Origin: Bacilli bacterium
Lineage (GTDB): Bacteria > Bacillota_I > Bacilli_A > RFN20 > CAG-826
Direction of reading: 5' to 3'
DNA length: 9,010 nt
NCBI GenBank assembly: GCA_016296285.1
Contig: JAEDJP010000052.1
Span: 1-9,010, forward strand
This document shows positions 1 through 6,260 of this stretch, piece after piece. Made by a program: the position numbers and the translations under genes. Each line of letters starts with the position of its first letter. The stretch's first letter is position 1. The notes beneath the pieces were generated by a model that searched no databases, was not told the DNA's origin, and saw nothing but the letters and a program-made list of their open reading frames with translations.

Positions 1-1
1 T

Positions 2-844
2 TTCAATCGCAAAAAGAGTTTGCGCCGGTCAAAAAAGCTTTTGACGGACGATGGGCGGTTCAACCAAATGGCGGAGCTCCTTTCCGACGAAAGCGATGTT
101 TCCATCAAAGTGGCGCGTTTCCCCGGAACGAACAAAGCATCCTTGTCCCAAAGGATGGATTTCGGCAAGAAATGTCTGATCCTCGCCATGCAACAAGCGA
201 TGGATTATATGGAAAGCATCAACGAGAAGAACGTGGATCTTCGCGAAGCGAGGAGAAAGGACACCCCCTTGTTTGATTTTAGGGCGTTCCGGGAAGCGTG
301 GATCAACGCTTGCTTGCACAACTCTTGGAATGACCTCACCCCTCCCGCGATTTACATCTTTACCGACCGAATCGAGATCGTCTCCTACGGCGGCCTTCCT
401 TTCGGCCTTTCGGAAGAGGCTTTTTTCGAAGGGGATTCCCATCCCGTCAACAAAGCCCTCCAGACGATATTCACCCAGCTCGATTACGCGGAACAAACGG
501 GACATGGGGTCCCGACCATCGTCGATATCTACGGCAAGCAGGCCTTCAACATTTCCGCGAACTTCATCACGTGCACCATTCCTTATGCCTTCGAGCCGGA
601 ATGGGTATTGAGCCTCAAGAAGGAAGCGGAATCCCGCCCTTCCTTGAACCAAACCCAATTGAAGGTTCTCCGTTGCCTCAAAGCCAACCCGAAAGCCACC
701 GCCTCCGATGTCGCACGCGAAATCGGCATGAGCCTAAGCACCGCGAAGAAGGCCATTTGGAAACTCGTTGAACAAGGAGCCATTGCCCGAAAAGGCTCCA
801 AACGGGACGGCGATTGGGTAACGCGCCTCGCCTGCGCAGGCTAA
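2..844 (+). CDS. AlbA-type ATP-binding protein with C-terminal winged helix, 5'-truncated by the window edge
   Basis: The frame is open from base 2 to a TAA at 842-844. An in-frame TTG lies at 20-22, but the frame continues to its left, so the N-terminus (where family members carry the AlbA_2/Schlafen-like DNA-binding domain) is probably outside the window. A GHKL-like ATPase segment is visible: the FREAWINACLHNSW stretch at about 287-328 matches the family 'REA-NA-H' N-box, and DRIEIVSYGGLP at about 365-400 matches the 'DRIEI-SPG-LP' signature. The AEQTGHGVPTIV segment at about 479-514 matches the 'EQ-G-Gi-ri' motif. The last about 65 residues (from about 644) form a winged-helix/HTH, with helices around ATASDVAREIG and STAKKAIWKLVEQG. 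Proteins of this kind (often labelled RecG-like or 'divergent AAA-4') are presumed cytoplasmic transcription regulators; targets are mostly unknown. It converges on the maltodextrin operon and nothing shows it regulates it. Family assignment is good; role is inference. Confidence 0.82.
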   Translation, partial: FNRKKSLRRSKKLLTDDGRFNQMAELLSDESDVSIKVARFPGTNKASLSQRMDFGKKCLILAMQQAMDYMESINEKNVDLREARRKDTPLFDFRAFREAWINACLHNSWNDLTPPAIYIFTDRIEIVSYGGLPFGLSEEAFFEGDSHPVNKALQTIFTQLDYAEQTGHGVPTIVDIYGKQAFNISANFITCTIPYAFEPEWVLSLKKEAESRPSLNQTQLKVLRCLKANPKATASDVAREIGMSLSTAKKAIWKLVEQGAIARKGSKRDGDWVTRLACAG

Positions 845-865
845 GGGGATTTCAAAACGAGCGAA

Positions 866-887
866 AAAGGCACCATCCGGTGCCTTT
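866..887. terminator. Bidirectional Rho-independent terminator
   Basis: A perfect 9-bp stem (866-874 AAAGGCACC pairing with 879-887 GGTGCCTTT) encloses the 4-base loop ATCC. On the + strand it is followed by a T-rich tract at 889-895; on the minus strand the A run at 864-868 reads as a U tract. It sits between the convergent stops at 844 and 936, so it can end both the ATP-binding gene and the mal operon. No gene is visible in the 845-935 gap. Confidence 0.9.
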
Positions 888-935
888 GTCTTTTTGTTTC
901 GCCGAAGGAGGAAACCCTTTTTCGGGGAGGAATCG

Positions 936-2630
936 TCACTTCGCGAAGACGGATTGCCCCTCGAACACGTCGACGGACGCGGCGCGAACGACGAGTTTTT
1001 CCCGCGTTTTGCAGCCCTTGAGGAGAAGGACGACGGAATCGTTCAGCTCCTCCCGTTTCTCGACGAGGTAACGCTTGTCCTTCGCCTTCCTGCCTTTGGG
1101 GAGAAGGAGGATCGTGGCGGAACGCGTCTTGCGGATCGAGACCTCGACCCCGCGGTCTTCCTTGGTGAGCAAGGCGGAATAGACCTTGCGCCCGCCCTTA
1201 TGGAATTCGGCCTTCTCGAAGGGGATGTAGATCGTCGTTTCCTCGCCTTCCTTCAGGCCGGCCTTCGCCGTTTTCGCGACGAGGGGCTTTCCCTTGACGG
1301 TCCCGAAGACGACATCGTAGGAAAGAAAGGGGACCACTTTCTTGATCGTCGCTTTTTCCGCGATGGATCCCGGGAGGGGATCGAAGGAGATGTCGCTTGA
1401 GGAAACGCGGAGTTCCAAGCCCCGGAGATCGTCCTCCAGGAAATGCGCCGCCTTCTCCTCGTCGACCTCGAAGCCGTCGATGTGGATCGTCCCTTCCTCG
1501 CGCGTCGCCTCGACCTCGATGGCGTTCGCGACGTTCGCCTGGACGAGGGAAGACCCCGTCGCCTTGTCGAAGAGGTGGATGTGCTGCAGATCGAAGGAAA
1601 TGCTGATCTCGTCCCCGCTCATGAGGCGGAGGTTCTTGTCGGCGCTCGAGACGATGGAGAGTTCCTCCCGCCCTGGCAAATAGACGTAAAGGATCGTCTC
1701 GTTCCCGAGTTGCTCCATGAGTTCGATTCTCGTCTTGAAGCCCCGCTCGGAAAGGGAAATGTCCGAGGGACGGACCCCGAGATAGACTTCCAAACCGTCC
1801 TCGTAACCGTTCATCTGGAGGAGCATTTCCTCGGGGATGGCGATGTCGAGGGGGCCGCTTGCGAAATGCCATTCCTCGCCCCGCTTCCCGAGCTTCCCTT
1901 CGAGAAGATTCATCTGGGGCGACCCGAGGAAGGTCGCAACGAACGTGTTGACGGGGTGGTTATAGAGGTTGAGAGGCGTGTCGACCTGCTGGATGACGCC
2001 ATCCTTCATGACGACGATCTGGCTGCCCATGGTCATGGCTTCCGTCTGGTCGTGCGTGACGTAGATGAAGGTCGTCTTAAGCCGTTCGTGGAGCTTCGAG
2101 ATCTCGCTTCTCATCTGGACGCGGAGCTTCGCGTCGAGGTTCGAGAGGGGCTCGTCGAGGAGAAAGACCTTCGGCTTGCGGACGATCGCCCGTCCCAGGG
2201 CGACGCGCTGCCTCTGCCCGCCGGAAAGCTCCTTCGGCTTGCGGTCGAGGTAATCCGTGATCCCGAGGATCTCGGCGGCGTTCCTCACCGTTTCCTTGAT
2301 CTCGTCTTCCTTCACATGATGGCAACGGAGGCCGTAAGCCATGTTGTCGTAGACAGTCATGTTGGGATAGAGGGCGTAATTCTGGAACACCATCGAGATG
2401 TCGCGGTCTTTGGGTTCGAGGTCGTTCACGACCGCGTCGTCGATGTAGATCCGGCCCGCGGAGATATCCTCGAGGCCCGCGATCATGCGGAGGGTCGTCG
2501 ATTTCCCGCAGCCGGAAGGCCCGACGAACACGACGAATTCCTCGTCCTGGATGTTCAAGGAGAAATCCTTGACCGCTTTCACGCCGTTTGGATAGATTTT
2601 GTAAACGTTCTCAAGACGTACCTTTGCCAT
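936..2630 (-). CDS. malK: MalK/MsmX-type sugar ABC transporter ATPase with extra C-terminal domain(s)
   Basis: This is the ATP-hydrolysing subunit that would power MalF/MalG; it is a cytoplasmic protein on the inner face of the membrane and is expected to dimerise. The 564-residue product has Walker A GPSGCGKST (37-45), Q-loop in VFQNYALYPNM (81-91), signature LSGGQ (135-139), Walker B VFLLDEP (155-161), D-loop SNLD and H-loop His193. A TOBE-type regulatory domain follows at about 235-356, with the family hallmark GVRPSDISL (285-293). MalK/MsmX/UgpC proteins are normally about 365-375 residues. Here about 195 more follow; residues about 366-480 look like a second, diverged copy of the TOBE region (GLELRVSSSDISF at 404-416 against GLEVYLGVRPSDISL), then an 85-residue basic tail I do not recognise. 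The ATG is set by GGAG six bases upstream, directly after the malG stop. It is last in the operon. The maltodextrin substrate is inferred from context, because MsmX-like ATPases often serve several transporters. Confidence 0.93.
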   Translation of the reverse strand: MAKVRLENVYKIYPNGVKAVKDFSLNIQDEEFVVFVGPSGCGKSTTLRMIAGLEDISAGRIYIDDAVVNDLEPKDRDISMVFQNYALYPNMTVYDNMAYGLRCHHVKEDEIKETVRNAAEILGITDYLDRKPKELSGGQRQRVALGRAIVRKPKVFLLDEPLSNLDAKLRVQMRSEISKLHERLKTTFIYVTHDQTEAMTMGSQIVVMKDGVIQQVDTPLNLYNHPVNTFVATFLGSPQMNLLEGKLGKRGEEWHFASGPLDIAIPEEMLLQMNGYEDGLEVYLGVRPSDISLSERGFKTRIELMEQLGNETILYVYLPGREELSIVSSADKNLRLMSGDEISISFDLQHIHLFDKATGSSLVQANVANAIEVEATREEGTIHIDGFEVDEEKAAHFLEDDLRGLELRVSSSDISFDPLPGSIAEKATIKKVVPFLSYDVVFGTVKGKPLVAKTAKAGLKEGEETTIYIPFEKAEFHKGGRKVYSALLTKEDRGVEVSIRKTRSATILLLPKGRKAKDKRYLVEKREELNDSVVLLLKGCKTREKLVVRAASVDVFEGQSVFAK

Positions 2631-2636
2631 AAATGT

Positions 2637-2640
2637 CTCC
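2637..2640 (-). promoter_or_regulatory. Ribosome-binding site of malK
   Basis: On the minus strand GGAG lies six bases before the malK ATG and immediately after the malG TAA (2641-2643). This fixes the malK start and suggests reinitiation after malG translation. Confidence 0.75.
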
Positions 2641-3479
2641 TTATTCTTTGGATGCTCCGCTCGTGAGGCCGGAAACCAGGTTCTTCTGGAGGATGAAATA
2701 GAAGATGACGATGGGGACCGCGATGAAGATGGACCCGGCGGCGAAGCGCGCGAATTCCGTTTCCCCCAAGGCCATGAGGCCGACCGCGACGGTGTAGTTG
2801 GATTTCTCCTTGAGCAAGAGCTTGGGCAAGATGAAGTCGCTCCAAGGCCAGGTGAAGGAGGTGAGCGCCGTATAGACGATCATCGGCTTGGAGATGGGCA
2901 GGATGAGCGTCCGGAAGATGTGGGCGTTGCTGGCCCCGTCGATGCGCGCTGCCTCGTAGATCGAGAAGGGGATCGTGTCGAGAAGCCCTTTTGGACCAAG
3001 TAGCCCATGGGGGCGCCCGCCGAATAGATGAGGACCAATCCCCAGATGGAATTGATCATCTTGAACTGGGTCATGAGGATGTAGACCGCGGACATGCCCA
3101 TGAAGGAGGGGAACATGCCGAGAACGAGGGTGAGCTTCATCATCGCCTTCCTGCTCTTGAACTGGAAGAACGAGATGACGTAGGCGGTCAAGATGACGAG
3201 GATCGTCCCGAAAAGCGAGGAGAATATGCCGACGACGAGGGAATTGAGGAACCATTTCGGGAAGTCGTACATCTGGGTGTCGGTGAAGAGCTTCACGAAG
3301 GTGTCAAGGGAATATTCCGTCGGGAAAAAGCCGTTGAAGGAATAGATGGATCCGCTTTTGGAGAAGGAGGCGAGGATGAGCCAGAGGCAGGGGAAGACGA
3401 AGAGGAAGGAGACGATGAGCAGGATCCCGTAGGTGAATCCGTAATCGAGGACCTTCCCAACCGTTTTGGAGCGTTTCAT
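2641..3479 (-). CDS. malG: MalG-type maltodextrin permease, reading frame interrupted by a one-base frameshift
   Basis: This is the second membrane permease of a CUT1 (carbohydrate uptake 1) importer, pairing with MalF in the membrane. The ATG at 3477-3479 overlaps the malF stop (ATGA) and has AAGGAGG ten bases upstream. The first 165 residues show an N-terminal membrane helix (about 15-38), the FLNS...SSLFGTILVILTAY segment (77-100) typical of MalG, and further hydrophobic helices. After GYLVQKG the frame runs off into Arg/Ser/Pro-rich nonsense ending at 2880. The true sequence resumes one frame over as LLDTIPFSIY, then the EAA loop EAARIDGAS...ILP that docks with MalK, two more helices and a stop at 2641. 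Joined at the AAAAGGG run (2986-2992), the product is about 279 residues, the normal MalG length. It could be a sequencing or assembly indel, a fresh mutation, or a recoding site; taken literally, the gene is broken. Family identity is very secure; functional state is not. Confidence 0.9.
2986..2992 (-). other. Frameshift point in malG (A4G3 run)
   Basis: On the minus strand the run reads AAAAGGG. Before it, codons TTG GTC CAA AAG encode LVQK in the frame of the malG start. After it, GGG CTT CTC GAC encodes GLLD in the frame of the MalG C-terminus. One additional A, or a one-base backward slip of the ribosome on A AAG, restores a continuous LVQKGLLDTIP. Confidence 0.85.
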
Positions 3480-4855
3480 CGGTAGATATCCTCCTTCTTA
3501 TACGCGTTGCTTCGGACGTAAACGACGAGGGAGATAGCCCCCGTGATGAGAAAGATGATGAGCGAGATGGCCGCGCCGATTGAATAGTAATTGTTGGCGA
3601 TCGAGAGATTGTAGAGCCAGTTGATGAGCAGGTCCGTGTCGGAAGCGTTGAAATACCCTTCCATGTAGAGGCCGCCGCGCAGGAAGTAGAACACGCCGAA
3701 ATTGTTGAAGTTGGCGACGAACTGGGAAATGAGATTCGGGGTCGTCGCGAACACGACGAACGGGAGCGTCAGGTCCTTGAATTGCTTCGCGGGGCTCGCC
3801 CCGTCGATCTTGGCCGCCTCGTAGCAGGAGGCGTTCATGTTCGAGAGGATGCCCGTCGCGAGGAGCATGGTGGTCGGGATGTTGAGCCACGCGTTGACGA
3901 GGAGGCCGATGAGGCGCGCGATCCATTTCGAGTCGAGCCCGAGGAATTGGATGACGCTGCCCCCGTTTGCCACGATGATCTGGTTGATGGGGCCGCCGTT
4001 GGAGAACATGAACTTGAAGCCGCAGAGGGTGATGAAGCCCGGGATGGCGTAGGCCAAAATGGGGAAGGACCGCCAAATCGCCTTGCCCTTCACGATCTTC
4101 TTGTTCAAAAGAAGCGCGAGCCCGAGGCCGAGGACATAGTTGAGGAAGGTGGACGCGAACGCCCAAAGGATGTTCCAGCCGAGGATCTTGCCGAGGGTCG
4201 GGAGGATGCCCCCGAGGGAGAACACCTTGCCGAAGGATTCGAATCCCGTCCAGTCCACGAGCTTCGGCGGGACGATCTCGCCCCCGTAGTTCGTGAAGGC
4301 GATGCAGATCATGAAGACGATGGGGATGACGTTGAAGACCAGGACCGCGATCACCGGGAAAAGGAGGGTGACCTTGTGGAATTTCTTGTCGAGGTAGGTG
4401 CGAACGGACTCGAAGAAGGTCGGGAGCTCCTTGCCCTCGTCGACCTTGCGGTTGATCTCGTGGATATCCTTGACGTTCGAGACGTAGGCCATGACCCAAA
4501 GACCGAGGACGAGGAAGGCGAAGATCCCGAGGATCATCATGATGACCGAGTTGTCGCCCTTGATCCCGAGCCAGGGATCCGCCTCTTTGCTGCCGAGGGT
4601 GAAGAAACCCGCGATGAGGTTCCCGCCCGTGAGGGCGAAGAAGAGGATGAAGCCGATCTCGCACAAAAGATAGAGAATGCCTTTGATGTATTGCTTATAA
4701 AGGATTTGCCCAAGGCCCATCACGAAGAACGACGCCTTGGCCCTTTTCGAGGACGAGGAAAACCGGAGGCCGAACTCCAAAAAGGAATCGCGGATGCCGG
4801 AAAGGATCTGCTTGCAGCCCTTCCCGATTTCACTGAAGAGCGTAAATCGCTTCAT
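3476..4855 (-). CDS. malF: MalF-type maltodextrin ABC transporter permease with N-terminal extension
   Basis: This is the first integral membrane permease of the importer. The 459 residues contain about eight hydrophobic segments, at roughly 57-80, 103-125, 163-187, 228-250, 264-285, 312-336, 366-390 and 424-448. The MalK-docking EAA loop is at 345-364 (EAAKIDGAS ... DLTLP), and the GWNILWAFASTFLNY and RSFPILAYAIP segments are typical of MalF in Bacillota. The first about 160 residues precede the transport core: a basic amphipathic start, two membrane helices and a charged cytoplasmic stretch, longer than the minimal about 290-residue CUT1 permease but resembling other MalF-like proteins with a membrane-spanning N-terminal region. 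The ATG lies inside the last codons of malE (26-base overlap) and its stop overlaps the malG ATG by four bases, so all three are probably translationally coupled. The start is the least certain point, because the nearest Shine-Dalgarno-like GGAGG is 15 bases away. Confidence 0.93.
   Translation of the reverse strand: MKRFTLFSEIGKGCKQILSGIRDSFLEFGLRFSSSSKRAKASFFVMGLGQILYKQYIKGILYLLCEIGFILFFALTGGNLIAGFFTLGSKEADPWLGIKGDNSVIMMILGIFAFLVLGLWVMAYVSNVKDIHEINRKVDEGKELPTFFESVRTYLDKKFHKVTLLFPVIAVLVFNVIPIVFMICIAFTNYGGEIVPPKLVDWTGFESFGKVFSLGGILPTLGKILGWNILWAFASTFLNYVLGLGLALLLNKKIVKGKAIWRSFPILAYAIPGFITLCGFKFMFSNGGPINQIIVANGGSVIQFLGLDSKWIARLIGLLVNAWLNIPTTMLLATGILSNMNASCYEAAKIDGASPAKQFKDLTLPFVVFATTPNLISQFVANFNNFGVFYFLRGGLYMEGYFNASDTDLLINWLYNLSIANNYYSIGAAISLIIFLITGAISLVVYVRSNAYKKEDIYR
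3490..3496 (-). promoter_or_regulatory. Ribosome-binding site of malG inside the malF 3' end
   Basis: AAGGAGG on the minus strand lies ten bases before the malG ATG and within the last codons of malF. It is a near-perfect Shine-Dalgarno sequence and supports the 3479 start. Confidence 0.75.
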
Positions 4856-6257
4856 GGATTTGTTTGCAGACCTCCGCTAGTTTGTTCCGGATGGCTTCGT
4901 CGGTGACGTATTTCTGGTCGCCCGCGGCGCGATAGGGGTCGTTGGCGAGATCCTTGCAAAGGGTTCCCGCGGGCGTCCAGATCTGGGCGGTCTCGCGGAT
5001 GGAAGGCATGATCTCGATCTTGCTTTCGCTCAATTGATGGAAGAGGGTCTTGGAGAGGTCGTCGCCTTCGCTTGCGAGATCCGCGCGGCAAGTCGCGATG
5101 CTCAGGATCTCGTGGCGGCGCTTCACCATCTCGTAGGAAGAGGCGTAATCGATGAAGGCCAAGGCGGCGTTCGGGTATTGGGTGTAGGAGGACATGGCGT
5201 AGCCGTTGATGCCGCCCATCGTTTTCATGGAAACCATTTCGCCGGAAACGTCGTTCAGGTCCCCGGATTTCGGGAGTTTCGGGACGGGGATCTGCTTGAG
5301 GTTTTCCTCCGCCTTTTTGCCGGCCTCCTCTTTCGTGAGGCCCCCTTTCTGGTATTCGATGGACATCTCGTCGAGGAACAGGGAGCGGACGTCCGGGGTC
5401 GTCATCGTCGCGAAGTATTCCCCCTTGGCGAGTTTCGAATACTGGTTCAGGGTGATCGAGTTGTCGATGCAGGACTCGTTCATGATTGAAGCGAGCTGGC
5501 GCAAGACCTTCGCGCCTTTGTAGGCTTCGCCCTTGTCGAGGCCGATGTCACTCGGATCCTTGCCGTTCTCCCCGAAGATGTATCCGCCGTAGGAGAAGAG
5601 GTAGCCGGAGGCGAAATAGAAATCGTCCAGGGATTTCATGTACCCGAATTTCGAGGGGTTCTCCTCATGGATTTGCTTGGAATAGCGGTAGAGCTCGCTC
5701 CAGTTCTCGAACATGTCGGGAGTCCCGTTCCCGTTCTTGTCGGAATCTTCCGGGAGCAGGTCCTCGCGATAGTACATGAGGGATGTCTGGATATTGATGG
5801 GGACCCCGAAGGTATACGTGGTGCCGCCCACCGTGGAACGATAGGCTTCCCAGGCGTTTTGGTCGACCTGCGAATAGCATTCGAGGCGCTCGGCCGGGAT
5901 CGGGGTGATGTGCTTTCCGTAGACGTACTTCATGAGGGAGTCGTTGGCCTGGTAGAGGATGTCCGGCCCATAGCCATAGGGGCCGTCGTTCTCGAGGTCG
6001 GAATACTCGTCCATGTTCGCGTCGACCGCGAGGATGCCGTATTCCTTGTATTTCTCGTTGAAGCCGTCGAGGAGTTCCTTGAGATAACCTTGCTTGACCG
6101 CGGTGTCGTTCTCGAGGATGCGGAGGACTGCCCCCCGCTCGAGCTTGCCGTCGAACTTCGCGTAGACGCCGCCTTGCCCTTCCTCGTCCCCGGTCGATCC
6201 GCAGGAAGCGAGGGCGAGGATGGCACCCAAGAATAGTGCTGCCGCCGTTCTTTTCAT
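4830..6257 (-). CDS. malE: Maltodextrin-binding lipoprotein (MalE-type, family 1 extracellular solute-binding protein)
   Basis: This protein captures maltodextrin outside the membrane and delivers it to MalF/MalG. The 475-residue precursor starts with a short lipoprotein signal peptide (MKR, hydrophobic core, lipobox ALASC) and Cys19 as the lipidation site, so the mature protein is probably membrane-anchored. Solute-binding-protein traits include the YGYGPDILYQAND region (94-106), GVPINIQTSLMYYREDLLP (151-169, the 'YN-DLL' region), MVSMKTMGGINGYAMS (341-356) and the C-terminal IMPSIRETAQIWTP (416-429), which resembles the MalE 'MPNIP-M---W-P' region. Length is near the upper end for MalE homologues. 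An insert at 171-181 (DSDKNGNGTPD) resembles a calcium-binding loop. The ATG has GGAG six bases upstream, overlapping the amylase stop. It overlaps malF by 26 bases. Glucan specificity is inferred from the neighbouring amylase and MalE-like motifs; another oligosaccharide remains possible. Confidence 0.92.
   Translation of the reverse strand: MKRTAAALFLGAILALASCGSTGDEEGQGGVYAKFDGKLERGAVLRILENDTAVKQGYLKELLDGFNEKYKEYGILAVDANMDEYSDLENDGPYGYGPDILYQANDSLMKYVYGKHITPIPAERLECYSQVDQNAWEAYRSTVGGTTYTFGVPINIQTSLMYYREDLLPEDSDKNGNGTPDMFENWSELYRYSKQIHEENPSKFGYMKSLDDFYFASGYLFSYGGYIFGENGKDPSDIGLDKGEAYKGAKVLRQLASIMNESCIDNSITLNQYSKLAKGEYFATMTTPDVRSLFLDEMSIEYQKGGLTKEEAGKKAEENLKQIPVPKLPKSGDLNDVSGEMVSMKTMGGINGYAMSSYTQYPNAALAFIDYASSYEMVKRRHEILSIATCRADLASEGDDLSKTLFHQLSESKIEIMPSIRETAQIWTPAGTLCKDLANDPYRAAGDQKYVTDEAIRNKLAEVCKQIHEAIYALQ
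4871..4875 (-). promoter_or_regulatory. Distant Shine-Dalgarno-like site ahead of malF
   Basis: The only clear GGAGG before malF lies 15 bases upstream of its ATG and inside malE, farther than the usual 5-10 bases. malF translation probably relies on ribosomes arriving from malE, whose stop is 26 bases inside malF. Confidence 0.4.
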
Positions 6258-6260
6258 ACG

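Noticed and set aside
29..658. A 209-codon minus-strand frame under the ATP-binding gene
   Set aside because: It lies opposite clear N-box and DRIEI motifs on the + strand and has no recognisable features.
902..925. A CCGAA/TTCGG inverted repeat downstream of malK
   Set aside because: Only five base pairs at the ends with a poor interior; the 9-bp hairpin at 866-887 explains termination better.
1443..2666. A 407-codon open frame on the + strand opposite malK
   Set aside because: It is the antisense shadow of a gene with complete Walker, signature and H-loop motifs; it has no ribosome-binding site or domain of its own.
2880..3479. Reading malG as a complete 199-residue protein ending at 2880
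   Set aside because: The last about 34 residues are low-complexity Arg/Ser/Pro sequence, and the EAA loop and final helices are found intact in the adjacent frame.
3782..4906. A 374-codon acidic open frame opposite malF
   Set aside because: The hydrophobic codons of the permease read in antisense give Glu/Asp/Val-rich nonsense; the minus-strand permease is unmistakable.
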